A DNA stretch of 64,000 bases from ZC4RG25 sp023428365 (GCA_050283925.1 JBNOAI010000004.1:124001-188000); one strand, 5' to 3'. Numbered from the stretch's first letter, positions 49,284 through 58,713 are shown. The notes: generated by a model not told the origin, from the letters alone. Numbers and translations: made by a program.

Positions 49284-52200
49284 ATGAACGGCGTACTTCT
49301 TTGGTTCGCCGGGCTTCTCGTTGTGCTCATCGGCGCTTTGTTCGCAGTGCCGCATGCTGTGGACTGGAACAGTTACCGCGGCACCTTCGAGCAGGAAGCC
49401 TCCCGCATGCTCGGTCGCGAGGTGCGCGTCGGCGGCGATGTCACACTGCGGCTGCTGCCCGTTCCCTATGTCAGTTTCGATAAGCCGCGGATTGCCGATG
49501 CCGATATCGGCGAGGCTTTTATCCGTGCCGACAGCTTCACGATGTGGCTGGCGCTGCCTCCACTCATCCAGGGTATCATCGAAGCCAAGCAGATCGAGGT
49601 GAAGCGGCCTACGCTTCGCCTGCAGATCGATAAGCAGGGCGGCGGGAACTGGCAGCAATTACAGGTCAATCCAGGCAGCTTGCCGTTCGTACCGCGCGGC
49701 ATCACCCTGCAATCGGTGAAGATCACCGATGGCGTGGTGGGGCTGTACGCGGCCGATGGCGGTGAACTCGCCCGAGTGGAAATCCCGGATGGCGAGTTTT
49801 CTGCTCCCGCTCTCGCGGGACCGTACCGGTTTCGCGCGGATCTCAAATGGGGCGGTGTCGCGCGCGAATTGCGCGGATCGACGGCGGCGCCCGAGGCCGA
49901 CGGTAGCTTCCGCCTGAAAGCGATCATGCGCGTTCCGAGCACCGTCAGCACCTACACATTCGAGGGTGCGATCCACGATCCTGGTGGAAAGCCGCGCGGG
50001 GAGGGAGACATCTCGGTTGCCGTCGCGCGTGAGCGCAGCTTCGCTCCACGACCGGTCACTGAGGGGGCAGGGCAGGAGCAGGACCCGGTTTCGCAAAATG
50101 CGTTCGAAGTGCGCGCCCGCCTCACCGCCGATACGCTGGGCGCCAAGCTGTCAGATATTGCTTTCTCTTTCGAGCAGGCGGGCAGACCGCAGCTTCTGAC
50201 CGGCACCGCCGAGGCCGGCTGGCAGGGCGCAAGGACTTTCCGCGCCAATCTGGAGTCCAAGTGGCTCGATCTTGAAAAGATATCTGCTGCACCGGCTGAC
50301 GCCAATGCGTTCGAGACGGCGCGCCGTCTCAGCGTCGGTCTGATCGATCTGCTGCCGAAACAGGGTGAGGTTGCGGCGCGGATTGCCATCGATCAGGCGA
50401 ACTTCGCCGGAGACTCCATCAGCGGACTGGCGCTGGCCGTCGAAGATCGCGGGCTGGGACTGAAGGTCAAGGAGATGCGCGCGACGCTCCCGGGCGGCGT
50501 GCGTGTCGATTTCAGCGGCGAGGTGGATCGCGGCGGTATCGCTGAGGGGCTGAGGGGCGATCTGCTGATGCGCGGGTCGAGCCTGGGCCGTTTGCTTGGA
50601 TGGGCGACGCGTGGTGCTGTGCCGGTTCCGGCTGTCGGCGATACCGGGTTTTCACTGACGTCCGTGCTGTACCTCAATCCGACTGGCGTCGAGCTTCGAC
50701 AAGGCACACTCGACGCAGGTGTGAGCCGCTTCGCTGGCGATTTCGGTTACAAATGGGGCAGCCGTCGCGCTCTGGCGCTTTCCGTCGAGAGCCGCAAAGC
50801 CGATATCTCGGGTGTGCTACCCGGAGCGTTAAAGGCTGGGCTTAGTCATCTCCTGACTGATCCGGAAAAACGAGAGAGCGGCTCCTGGCCTGGACTTGCC
50901 GATTTCGATGCGCGAATCCGCGTCCGAGCCGATGTGCTGTCCGACGGCAGCCAGGTTCTCAATGATGTGGATACGGAAATCCTGCTTCAGGACGGCGGGC
51001 TGAGTATTCCTCTGCTGCGAGCCGCGACACCGGCCGGTTTCAAGATCGACCTCAGCGGCGATGTGAAGGAACTGGCGACCGAGCCGAAAGGGTCGTTGCG
51101 GGGCGTTGTGGCTGCGGCCTCCGAACCGGCGATGCGGGAGGTGATTCAACTCGCGGCGATCGATACGCAAAAAGGGCTCGGCCAAGGACTTGCGCGCTTG
51201 GCACCGATGCGTCTGGCCGTCGTGGCCGGGTTTGGTTCCGGCGACGATCACCATGCGCAGCTCAGCCTCGACGGCATGGCGTTGGGCAAACCGCTAGTCG
51301 CGAATGTAACCCTCAAAGGGGGATGGTCGGGCTGGCGCAGTGCCCCGATGGACGCGATGGTGCTGGCCGAAGGTGCGCAGGTCGTCCGCCTCGGCTATGA
51401 CGCGCTAACCGGCGCTTCGGTGGTCAACGCCTCGCCAGGAAACGCCGACCGGGAAGGACGCCTGCTGCTGAAGGCCGTCGGTATTCCGGCCGAGCGCATG
51501 GACACACTGGTTCAAGTCGCCGTCGACGATGTGAAGGTCGATGCGCGTGGGCACGTTTCCATTCCGGATGATCTCTCGCTGCGTTTTGACGGGCAGGCCG
51601 AGGTTGCGGTTCCGGATGCCGTTGAGGCTTTTACCTTCGCTGGCCTGTCTCCGCCGGCGGCTGCAGTCGGGCTGGGATTGCAAGGCAAGCTCGGCGTCGC
51701 CGTCACCGAGACGGGACTGAGGCTCAAGGCTAACCGGTTCGAACTCGGCAAATCGCGTGTTTCCGGAGAGATCAATCTGTCCGGATCGCAGGACGCGCGC
51801 CGCATCGATGCTACTCTCAATGCGGATGAAGTATCCCTGCCGCGGCTGCTGGCCTTCGTGCTGGATGGCAGTCGCGCGCCCACCGAGACGGATGATGCTC
51901 TCGCCTCCAATTGGCGTGAGGAACCGTTTGATTTCGACAACCTCGAGCACGTGCGGGGCACGATCAAGCTGCAGACCGATGCGCTGACGCTGGAGGAAGG
52001 CTTCGGCTTGTCGGCGGCAACCGTCGAAGCGGATATCGAGCCCGGGAAAGTTTCGGTCACGAAGCTGGAGGGCCGCGCGCTGGGAGGCGCGGTGTCGAGC
52101 GCTTTCAAGATCGAGAAAGGCGCAGCGGGCGCTGGCGTGACCGGTGTGTTCGGTCTGTTTGATATCCGGCTGGACCAGATTGTGGGAGCTACCGAGACCC

Positions 52201-53051
52201 CGGTTGGGGCCGGCAGCGCGAATATGAACGTTCAGTTTTCCGGCCAGGCCGTGACGCCGCGCGCACTCATCTCCGTCATGACCGGCAAGGGCGAACTGGA
52301 ACTTAAATCCGCATCGATGGAGCGGTTGTCGCCAAACGCCGTCGAGGCAACGACCGAGGCCGTGCTGCTGGGACGCGTCGTAGGCAGCGGTGATGGTTTG
52401 AAGCAAGAGCTGCGCAGGACCCTCGCTACTGGGCCCCTTTCGCTTGGCACACGCACGGTGCCTGTCATCCTCGGCGAGGGTGCGCTGCGGATCGACGCCC
52501 TGTCGGTCGAAACGCCTGCCGCGGTCGTGACCAACCGCACGACGATCGATCTCGGCGAGCTAAAGATCGACAGCGAGTGGCGGTTCCAGCCCACGGCGGC
52601 TTCGCGCGCTCGTCAGGCTTCGCTGCCAGGCATCTCGGTTATCCAGGTCGGACCGCTGCTCTCCTATGCCAGCCTCGAACCGCGTATCATTTCGGATGCG
52701 CTGGAACGGGAACTCGCGGTGCGGCAGATGGAGCGAAACGTCGAGCAGCTCGAACGCCTGCGCCGTGAGGACGAGGCCCGCGCTAAGGCGGAGGCGGAAC
52801 GGCTGCGTGCAGCCGAACGCGAACGGTTGCAGCGGATGCAGAGCGGTCCACAAATCGAAGTGCCGTTTCCCGTGCCCGCTCCCCAGTCGATGCAGCCGCA
52901 GCCTTCAGCACCAGGGCTGACCGCACAGCAACCGGCTGTCGCCGTTCCAAAAGCCGAGCCGATCGAAATGACGCCGCTGCCAGCCCCGCGCCCGGCACCG
53001 GCTCCGCGACGCCCGCCACCGGAAAACAGTCAGTGGCCGCCGCGCTGGTGA
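49284..53051 (+). CDS. Large AsmA-family envelope protein
   Basis: The 1255-residue protein starts at the ATG at 49284, eight bases after GGAGG. One N-terminal membrane helix (MNGVLLWFAGLLVVLIGALFAVPHAVDW, in part) is followed by the AsmA N-domain: YRGTFEQEASRMLGREVRVGGDVTLRLLPVPYVSFDKPRI (pieces). Then come long beta-rich repeats and the AsmA C-domain (about 880-1120: DVNMQFSGQ-like NMNVQFSGQAVTP, MTGKGELELKSASME). AsmA-type proteins are bridge-like phospholipid transport or outer-membrane assembly factors. The tail has a coiled coil rich in Arg/Glu/Ala (about 1145-1185) and a Pro-rich end (PAPRPAPAPRRPPPENSQWPP). Confidence 0.9.
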   Translation: MNGVLLWFAGLLVVLIGALFAVPHAVDWNSYRGTFEQEASRMLGREVRVGGDVTLRLLPVPYVSFDKPRIADADIGEAFIRADSFTMWLALPPLIQGIIEAKQIEVKRPTLRLQIDKQGGGNWQQLQVNPGSLPFVPRGITLQSVKITDGVVGLYAADGGELARVEIPDGEFSAPALAGPYRFRADLKWGGVARELRGSTAAPEADGSFRLKAIMRVPSTVSTYTFEGAIHDPGGKPRGEGDISVAVARERSFAPRPVTEGAGQEQDPVSQNAFEVRARLTADTLGAKLSDIAFSFEQAGRPQLLTGTAEAGWQGARTFRANLESKWLDLEKISAAPADANAFETARRLSVGLIDLLPKQGEVAARIAIDQANFAGDSISGLALAVEDRGLGLKVKEMRATLPGGVRVDFSGEVDRGGIAEGLRGDLLMRGSSLGRLLGWATRGAVPVPAVGDTGFSLTSVLYLNPTGVELRQGTLDAGVSRFAGDFGYKWGSRRALALSVESRKADISGVLPGALKAGLSHLLTDPEKRESGSWPGLADFDARIRVRADVLSDGSQVLNDVDTEILLQDGGLSIPLLRAATPAGFKIDLSGDVKELATEPKGSLRGVVAAASEPAMREVIQLAAIDTQKGLGQGLARLAPMRLAVVAGFGSGDDHHAQLSLDGMALGKPLVANVTLKGGWSGWRSAPMDAMVLAEGAQVVRLGYDALTGASVVNASPGNADREGRLLLKAVGIPAERMDTLVQVAVDDVKVDARGHVSIPDDLSLRFDGQAEVAVPDAVEAFTFAGLSPPAAAVGLGLQGKLGVAVTETGLRLKANRFELGKSRVSGEINLSGSQDARRIDATLNADEVSLPRLLAFVLDGSRAPTETDDALASNWREEPFDFDNLEHVRGTIKLQTDALTLEEGFGLSAATVEADIEPGKVSVTKLEGRALGGAVSSAFKIEKGAAGAGVTGVFGLFDIRLDQIVGATETPVGAGSANMNVQFSGQAVTPRALISVMTGKGELELKSASMERLSPNAVEATTEAVLLGRVVGSGDGLKQELRRTLATGPLSLGTRTVPVILGEGALRIDALSVETPAAVVTNRTTIDLGELKIDSEWRFQPTAASRARQASLPGISVIQVGPLLSYASLEPRIISDALERELAVRQMERNVEQLERLRREDEARAKAEAERLRAAERERLQRMQSGPQIEVPFPVPAPQSMQPQPSAPGLTAQQPAVAVPKAEPIEMTPLPAPRPAPAPRRPPPENSQWPPRW

Positions 53052-53058
53052 GGTGCGG

Positions 53059-53274
53059 CTAGACGCTTCGATTGCGATAATAAGCGAGAATCCAAACGCG
53101 AACGGCGCTCGATAAGCCAGCGCCGCCGCGTTGCTTGTCGATTTCTTCGACGAGGCCTGCAAGCGATAGCCCGCGCGACGCGGCCGCTTCCTTCAGTGCA
53201 TCCCAGAACGGCGCTTCGAGCGAAATCGATGTGCTGTGGCCAGCAATCGTGAACGAGCGTTTGACCGGTCTCAT
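53059..53274 (-). CDS. Ribbon-helix-helix domain protein (RHH_4)
   Basis: The 71-residue protein has KRSFTIAGHSTSISLEAPFWDALKEAAASRGLSLAGLVEEID (pieces): a beta-strand with alternating residues, then two helices of a ribbon-helix-helix DNA-binding fold, ending SAVRVWILAYYRNRSV. This RHH_4 type is a conserved small neighbour of fumC in Hyphomicrobiales. It is probably a transcriptional regulator of unknown target. Its start overlaps the DUF4169 stop by four bases (ATGA), so the two are translationally coupled. Confidence 0.9.
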   Translation of the reverse strand: MRPVKRSFTIAGHSTSISLEAPFWDALKEAAASRGLSLAGLVEEIDKQRGGAGLSSAVRVWILAYYRNRSV

Positions 53275-53471
53275 GGCCCGTCGTCCGGCGCGGATGGATC
53301 GCGTTTCAGGGAATCGAGACGGCGCTGCTCCAGATCGCGCTCTGCTTCCACGCGCTCACGTTCATGACGGGGACGGCCGAACGTGGCGCGGTTTTCTCGC
53401 GCCTGCTGTTCTTTATCGGCGCGCGCCTTTTGTTTGCGGAAGCGGCGAAGATTGACGATGTCTGCGGTCAT
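53271..53471 (-). CDS. DUF4169 small basic protein
   Basis: The 66-residue, highly charged protein begins MTADIVNLRRFRKQKARADKE and continues with REN-RATFGRPRHERERVEAERDLEQRRLD-type helix. It matches DUF4169, a family conserved next to fumC and the RHH protein in Hyphomicrobiales; no function is known. The stretch NLRRxRKxxAR is the family hallmark. It lies 36 bases downstream of fumC and overlaps the RHH gene by four bases. Confidence 0.9.
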   Translation of the reverse strand: MTADIVNLRRFRKQKARADKEQQARENRATFGRPRHERERVEAERDLEQRRLDSLKRDPSAPDDGP

Positions 53472-53507
53472 GGCCCGATGTCCGCCGCTTCCGAATGGTG
53501 GAGTGGA

Positions 53508-54905
53508 TCACTCCGGCCCGATCATCTTTTCCGGCCGCACGATGGCATCGAACTCGACGTCGGTGACATAGCCGCCGCCGACCGCTTCCTGCCGCAGCGT
53601 GGTGCCGTTCTTGTGTGCGGTCTTGGCGATCTTGGCAGCGTTGTCGTACCCGATCTTTGGCGCCAGTGCCGTCACCAGCATCAGAGAGCGATCCAACGCC
53701 GCTTTGATGTTGTCTTCGCGCGGCTCGATGCCGACGACGCAATTGTCGGTGAAGCTGACGGCAGCATCTGCCAGAAGGCGCACGGACTGCAGGAAGTTGT
53801 AGGCCATCACCGGGTTGAACACGTTGAGCTCGAAATGGCCCGACGCGCCGGCGAACGTGATGCTCGACTGATTTCCGAACACCTGCGTGCACACCATCGT
53901 CATGGCCTCGCACTGAGTCGGGTTGACCTTGCCGGGCATGATCGACGAGCCCGGCTCGTTCTCCGGCAGCGACAGTTCGCCAAGGCCGGAACGAGGCCCG
54001 GAGCCGAGCAAGCGGATGTCATTGGCGATCTTGAACAGCGAAGCCGCAACCGTGTTGATCGCGCCGTGGCTCATAACCATGGCGTCGTGAGCGGCCAGTG
54101 CCTCGAATTTGTTCGGCGCGCTCGTCAGCTTGAGCTGCGTGATTGCGGAGATGTGCTCGGCCACCATTTCCGCGAAGCCTTTCGGCGCATTCAGACCGGT
54201 GCCGACAGCGGTGCCACCCTGCGCCAGTTCCATCAATGCCGGAAGCGTCGACTCGATGCGCTTGATGCCGTTCTCGACCTGCTGCGTGTAGCCGGAAAAC
54301 TCCTGGCCCAAAGTCAGCGGCGTGGCATCCTGCGTATGCGTGCGACCGATCTTGATGATGCCCTTCCACGCCTCGGCTTTGTCGTTGAGCGCGTTGCGCA
54401 GCTTCTGCAGCGCGGGCAGCAGACGGTGAACGGTCTCTTCAGCGCAGGCGATGTGCATGGCCGTCGGATACGTATCGTTCGACGACTGGCTCATGTTGAC
54501 ATGGTCATTAGGATGCACGGGCTGCTTCGAACCCATGCTGCCGCCGAGCATTTCGATGGCGCGGTTCGAGATGACCTCGTTGGCGTTCATATTCGACTGC
54601 GTGCCGGATCCGGTCTGCCAGACAACGAGTGGGAAGTGATCATCGAGCTTGCCCTCGATTACCTCCTGAGCAGCGGCCTTGATGGCCTCGGCGATTTTTG
54701 GATCCAGCTTGCCGAGCGCGAGATTGGTTTCGGCGGCAGCACGCTTGACGATGCCGAGCGCGCGCACGATCGGAAAAGGTTGCCGTTCCCAGCCGATTTT
54801 GAAATTGCCGAGGCTGCGCTGGGTCTGGGCGCCCCAATACCGGTCGGCCGGGACCTCGATGGGTCCAAACGTGTCGGTTTCGATGCGAACAGGTGTTTTG
54901 GTCAT
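53508..54905 (-). CDS. fumC: Class II fumarate hydratase
   Basis: The TCA-cycle enzyme interconverts fumarate and malate without an Fe-S cluster. From the ATG at 54905 (MTKTPVRIETDTFGPIEVP) it has 465 residues. Motifs: RYWGAQTQRSL, GSGTQSNMNANEVI, PNDHVNMSQSSNDTYPTAMHI (pieces), KIGRTHTQDATPLTLGQEFSGY, GGTAVGTGLNAP, and the catalytic loop GSSIMPGKVNPTQCEAMTMVC. It is the first gene of a fumC-DUF4169-RHH run. A TTG five codons earlier is open but unsupported. Confidence 0.97.
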   Translation of the reverse strand: MTKTPVRIETDTFGPIEVPADRYWGAQTQRSLGNFKIGWERQPFPIVRALGIVKRAAAETNLALGKLDPKIAEAIKAAAQEVIEGKLDDHFPLVVWQTGSGTQSNMNANEVISNRAIEMLGGSMGSKQPVHPNDHVNMSQSSNDTYPTAMHIACAEETVHRLLPALQKLRNALNDKAEAWKGIIKIGRTHTQDATPLTLGQEFSGYTQQVENGIKRIESTLPALMELAQGGTAVGTGLNAPKGFAEMVAEHISAITQLKLTSAPNKFEALAAHDAMVMSHGAINTVAASLFKIANDIRLLGSGPRSGLGELSLPENEPGSSIMPGKVNPTQCEAMTMVCTQVFGNQSSITFAGASGHFELNVFNPVMAYNFLQSVRLLADAAVSFTDNCVVGIEPREDNIKAALDRSLMLVTALAPKIGYDNAAKIAKTAHKNGTTLRQEAVGGGYVTDVEFDAIVRPEKMIGPE

Positions 54906-55019
54906 GATCGGCGGGCCCAATATGTACGTGTCACGGCAGGTTCGATCGGTCCACTAGCACAGCAGGCCGACCGGCTCCAGAGCGATAGCCTGCCGATGCA
55001 ACCGTGGTTCGCGTTCGTG

Positions 55020-56318
55020 TTATGGCTGGCGGCGGTGGAGCGGACGCAGCCGCGAGGCCAGGATCTTGTCGATCCGCCGTCCATCCAGGTCGATGACCTC
55101 GAAGCGCCATCCGTTCGCTTCAATGGCCTCGCCTGTCTTCGGCATATGCTGCAAATGGCTCAAGACAAAGCCAGCGACCGTCTCGTAGGGACGCTTGTCG
55201 CTCAACGGGATGCCCAATTTGTCGGACATTTCGTCCGCCGGCATGGCACCAGATAGCAGCCAAGACCCGTCATCGCGTTCAATTGCATACGGCTCGGAGT
55301 CGCCCACGTCGGACTTGAACACGCCGGCAATGGCCTCGAGAATATCGGCAGGCGTGACGAGACCTTCGAAATTTCCATACTCGTCATGAACGAGCGCCAT
55401 CGGCACATCCGCACCGCGAAGAATGGCCAGCACGTCGAGCGCGTCCATCGTCTCCGGAATGATCGGCGCCTTGCGCACGTGCGAATGGATCTCGAAATCC
55501 TTGCCCGACAGGATGGCAGCGAGCAGCTCACGGGTCTGGACCACGCCGATCATTTTATCGGCTGAACCATCACCAACCGGCAGGCGTGAGTGTGGTGTGG
55601 TGATGAGCCGTTCCTTGATCTCTGCCTCGGTCGCGTTGGCGTTGATCCAATCGACGTCCGTACGCGGCGTCATCAACCCCACAACCGCGCGGTCGGCAAG
55701 GCGCATGACGCCGGAAATCATCTCGCGCTCGCCTGTTTCGAGCACGCCAGCGCTTTCTGCCTCGGCGATCAGCGATTTGATTTCCTCGTCGGTAACGCGG
55801 TTTTCGCTCTCTGTGGAACTTCCCATTAGGCGGAATACGAGCCGCGTCGAGCTGTCGAGCAGCCAGACGGCCGGAGCCGCGGCGCGCGAAAAGCCGATCA
55901 TGATCGGGGCGACCATGCAGGAGATCACTTCCGCATTGCGCAGTGCCAGATTTTTCGGCACGAGCTCGCCGATAATCACCGAGAGATACGTGATGATCAT
56001 GATGACGGTGCCATAACCGAGCGGCGTGGCTAGCCGATCGGACACACCGAGGTCGCGGAGATGACTTGCGGCCATATAGCCGAAGGTTTCACCGGAATAA
56101 GCGCCGTTGATGATCCCGACCAGCGTAATACCGATTTGAACGGCGGATAGAAAGCGGCCAGGATTCGACGCCAGGGCCAGCGCTTGGTTGGCGCCTCGCC
56201 GCCCGGCGGCAGCCATGACTTTCAGGCGCGGGTGGCGCGCAGAGACCACCGCGAGTTCTGAAAGTGCAAATAGAGCATTGATGAGAATGAGCAGCAGGAC
56301 GATTGAAAGTTCGATCAC
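55020..56318 (-). CDS. CNNM-domain/CBS-pair/CorC_HlyC membrane protein (hemolysin family)
   Basis: The protein has a CNNM transmembrane domain (IELSIVLLLILINALFALSELAVVSAR in part; GYGTVIMIITYLSVIIGELVPKNLALRN), a CBS pair (about 205-335: MTPRTDVDWINANA, SRLPVGDGSADKMIGVVQTRELL, MALVHDEYGNFEGLVTPADILEAIAG) and a CorC_HlyC domain at the end (GMxADEMSDKLG...ETVAGFVLSHLQHMPKTGE). Such proteins are Mg2+/Co2+ efflux or Mg-homeostasis proteins rather than toxins. I start at the GTG at 56318 (432 residues) as in relatives; a TTG at 56348 with GGAG just upstream would add ten residues. Confidence 0.9.
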   Translation of the reverse strand: MIELSIVLLLILINALFALSELAVVSARHPRLKVMAAAGRRGANQALALASNPGRFLSAVQIGITLVGIINGAYSGETFGYMAASHLRDLGVSDRLATPLGYGTVIMIITYLSVIIGELVPKNLALRNAEVISCMVAPIMIGFSRAAAPAVWLLDSSTRLVFRLMGSSTESENRVTDEEIKSLIAEAESAGVLETGEREMISGVMRLADRAVVGLMTPRTDVDWINANATEAEIKERLITTPHSRLPVGDGSADKMIGVVQTRELLAAILSGKDFEIHSHVRKAPIIPETMDALDVLAILRGADVPMALVHDEYGNFEGLVTPADILEAIAGVFKSDVGDSEPYAIERDDGSWLLSGAMPADEMSDKLGIPLSDKRPYETVAGFVLSHLQHMPKTGEAIEANGWRFEVIDLDGRRIDKILASRLRPLHRRQP

Positions 56319-56443
56319 GCCTTTTGCGGCCGACGTGTTCGCGTCCAAGCCACTCCGTGTTGTTCAGGTTCGGGATATTAGGGCCGCTGATCGGCTTGTC
56401 AATGCGTCCGCGGAACGCTGGCAACGCTTGCTTTCAGCCTATT

Positions 56444-57343
56444 TCAGCGTGGCAATAGCGTACGAGCAACTCGAAAACCGCTATTGGGATTTTTTATGAA
56501 CGGCTCGTAGCGCCCACGGTTTGCGGAGCGCAAAACATGAGCCGCATCGCTGAAAGATCCGCCGCGGAAAACGCGGAACTCACAGTCGGGTGATTGCCAG
56601 GGGGCTCCCGTTTCGCGGACCTCGGGCGGCATTTCGGCGTAACGCCGATTATAGCAATCCTGCACCCATTCCCAGACATTCCCGTGAACGTTGTGCAGGC
56701 CGAATGCATTCGCAGGAAAGCTATCGGCACTCACCGTACGCTGTCTGAATACTGACGGTGGGCTGCCAGGATAGGGAAGGTCGCCGTAGAAATTTGCATC
56801 CTCGCCGCCGATGCGCGATCCCCACCAGAATGGTGTGTCCGTCCCTGCTCGGGCGGCATATTCCCATTCCGCCTCGGAGAGCAGGCGGTAGGGGCGTCCG
56901 GTTTTGGTCGACAGCCAGCCAACGTAGGCCCGCGCGTCTTCCCACGAGATGATGGCGGCGGGCTGTGAGCCGCGACCCCATCCCATATCCGATGGACGGT
57001 ATCCGCCGCAGCCGCCATCAGCTAGGCAGGCGTCCCATTCCGCGTATGTGACTTCGAACTTTCCGGCGGCAAACGACGCTGCGATTTTCACTTTCTGGCG
57101 CGGCCCTTCATCACCATCACGGCGCGGTTCGTCGTCAGGTGAGCCCATCAAAAACTCGCCGGACGGGATGACCACCATGTGCGGGCACTGAGGGCACTCG
57201 CGGAAGGCATCGCCGGGTTTCAGGCTGCGCTCTTGTGCGTCGGTCAGCGGCCGGTCCGCGAGACGGCCCGATGCGGTGCCATCACTATGAGAAAGCGCTA
57301 ATCCGCCTGCTGCGGTGGCAACAATAGCCAGAGCACGGAACAT
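56444..57343 (-). CDS. Formylglycine-generating-enzyme-like (SUMF1) secreted protein
   Basis: The 299-residue protein starts at the ATG at 57343 (MFRALAIVATAAGG; GGGGGG upstream) with a signal-like N-terminus. The SUMF1/FGE-sulfatase domain (about 55-298) shows MVVIPSGEFLMGSP, FEVTYAEWDACL, AAIISWEDARAYVGWLSTKTGRPYRLLSEAEWEYAARAG (pieces), FGLHNVHGNVWEWVQDCYN and RVFRGGSFSDAAHVLRSANR...NSGFRVART. True FGEs need two active-site Cys; the Cys pairs here (CLADGGCGGY, CPQCP) are elsewhere, so this is probably a non-FGE member. No sulfatase with a CxPxR site is nearby. Confidence 0.85.
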   Translation of the reverse strand: MFRALAIVATAAGGLALSHSDGTASGRLADRPLTDAQERSLKPGDAFRECPQCPHMVVIPSGEFLMGSPDDEPRRDGDEGPRQKVKIAASFAAGKFEVTYAEWDACLADGGCGGYRPSDMGWGRGSQPAAIISWEDARAYVGWLSTKTGRPYRLLSEAEWEYAARAGTDTPFWWGSRIGGEDANFYGDLPYPGSPPSVFRQRTVSADSFPANAFGLHNVHGNVWEWVQDCYNRRYAEMPPEVRETGAPWQSPDCEFRVFRGGSFSDAAHVLRSANRGRYEPFIKNPNSGFRVARTLLPR

Positions 57344-57687
57344 CAATCCCCCCGAATGATGGATCCTTTCTCTTAGTCTTAGCATGGCGAGGGATGGCTT
57401 CGTGCGCCGTCGACGGCGACGGTTAAGAAAATTCCGGACAGCGCTGAGCGGCACACGGTGTCGCCATCTTTTCCATGCGTGCTGCGTCACCGGCTGGAGT
57501 TGAGTCGCGGCACTGAGGGGCGGGGGCATCTCGGGGACGTGTGTCGGGGGACCGGATCTTCTTATCTGCGATCGCGTCGGGGTCCCGTGGGGCAATCCTT
57601 TGCGTTTGCGTGAACCAGGGCAGCGGGGGCTGCTCAGTGCCGAAAACTCATGGTCGAGGACGTGCCTTGGACCCCAAAATCATCGTT
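57344..57687. other. Intergenic stretch without recognised features
   Basis: About 340 bases between the FGE-like gene and a small plus-strand ORF. Open frames run through but have no start signals or family resemblance. I see no terminator or operator. Confidence 0.35.
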
Positions 57688-57918
57688 ATGATTATCATGC
57701 TATCCATGCCGAACGGCGACAGCGGCGTGCATGTCAAACCCTACGCCACTGTCGAAACGTGCGTCGAAGCCGCCAACATCGAAGCGACGGACCCGTTCGT
57801 GCGCAATGTCGAATGCGCACAGCTCGACGATGGAATGCTGACCCTTCGCTTTGATCGCGAGAATGCGAAACAGCGGAGTGAAACACCGCCCGATGTTGCT
57901 GCAACGCCGTCCGGCTAG
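57688..57918 (+). CDS. Small hypothetical protein
   Basis: A 76-residue frame beginning MIIMLSMPNGDSGVHVKPYATVETC and continuing EAANIEATDPFVRNVECAQLDDGMLTLRF (in part) looks like a real, compact domain: an initial hydrophobic strand, Y-x-T-x-x-x-C-x-x-A helix, then VxxVECxxLDDGMLxLRF. I have no family name; similar short proteins with Tyr-x-T-x-E-x-C appear in Hyphomicrobiales as unknowns. The start is uncertain: the frame is open from 57541 and a GTG at about 57637 is possible; no ribosome site is evident. It is convergent with the NIPSNAP gene. Confidence 0.5.
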   Translation: MIIMLSMPNGDSGVHVKPYATVETCVEAANIEATDPFVRNVECAQLDDGMLTLRFDRENAKQRSETPPDVAATPSG

Positions 57919-57973
57919 TCCGCCCGACGTCACAGCGTCGTCAGCATGAAGGAGGGGGCAGCCTGAGCCGCCC

Positions 57974-58300
57974 CTATTTCACCGACGAGAACGAGGTCGG
58001 CTGCCAGAACTGGTTGGAGATGCTCGCGACGATCTGGCCGTTCTTTTCCGTTTCGGCGCGCGCGGCGTGCCATTCGGGATCGGACTGGAACGCCGTCCAT
58101 TTGGCTTCGCGTTCTGCAAGTGACTCCCACTGAACGAGATAGTTGAGCTGCTGGTTCGATTCCCCGACCATTGTCGTCCAGAACCCAGCTTGCCTGATGC
58201 CGTGACGTTCCCAGATCCGCAGCGTTATCGTTTCAAAACGCTTCAGCAGTGCGGGAAGCTGGCCCGGGCAGCAGTCGTAGACGCGAAGCTCGTAGATCAT
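57974..58300 (-). CDS. NIPSNAP-family protein
   Basis: A 108-residue dimeric alpha-beta-barrel (ferredoxin-like) protein from the ATG at 58300: MIYELRVYDCCPGQLPALLKRF, GFWTTMVGESNQQLNYLVQWESLAEREAKWTAF (pieces). The YELRxY start and the YLVxWxSxxERExxWxAF core are diagnostic of NIPSNAP. Bacterial members are frequent in catabolic gene clusters, without an established activity. It probably forms a unit with the cupin and SDR genes upstream on the same strand (47 and 21 bases apart). Confidence 0.87.
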   Translation of the reverse strand: MIYELRVYDCCPGQLPALLKRFETITLRIWERHGIRQAGFWTTMVGESNQQLNYLVQWESLAEREAKWTAFQSDPEWHAARAETEKNGQIVASISNQFWQPTSFSSVK

Positions 58301-58347
58301 GGCGAGATCGTTTCCTCTTGCATAGATTGATCGTTGGATGGCGAGGG

Positions 58348-58692
58348 TTAGCTCCGCTCGCCGCCTTCCGGTCCCCAGAATATCACCCACGTACCGAAGT
58401 CGTCCGAGAAGTCGACAAAGCGATGGACGTGTCCTGCCGGCACGAAAATGGCGTCACCTGCCGTGAACGCCCTTCGTTCCAGCTCGGCCTCGCTCGCTCC
58501 CGATACGATGAAGCCGGCCCCTTGGGCAATGATATAGATCTCGTCCTGGGTATGCGGCGTCTGGGAATCGACACCATGCGGAGCATAGTACCGAAGGCTC
58601 ATGCTACCGTGCTTGAGCATCAGCGATGACAGGCGGCCGGGTTCGAGCGGCGAGGAGCGCGCGGCCTCGAGCGTCTGGAGCCAATCGATCAT
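58348..58692 (-). CDS. Small cupin-domain protein
   Basis: The 114-residue single cupin barrel contains MSLRYYAPHGVDSQTPHTQDEIYIIAQGAGFIVSG (pieces), with the motif-1 His/His/Glu pattern, and GDAIFVPAGHVHRFVDFSDDFGTWVIFWG (pieces), the motif-2 His. It resembles short cupins proposed as oxygenases, isomerases or small-molecule binders. It lies between the SDR and NIPSNAP genes, consistent with a small catabolic or detoxification unit of unknown substrate. Confidence 0.85.
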   Translation of the reverse strand: MIDWLQTLEAARSSPLEPGRLSSLMLKHGSMSLRYYAPHGVDSQTPHTQDEIYIIAQGAGFIVSGASEAELERRAFTAGDAIFVPAGHVHRFVDFSDDFGTWVIFWGPEGGERS

Positions 58693-58713
58693 GGACGCCT
58701 CCAGAGCGTGGGA

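Noticed and set aside
53364..55256. 630-codon plus-strand frame opposite fumC
   Set aside because: Shadow of fumC and DUF4169; low-complexity Arg/Gln/His composition.
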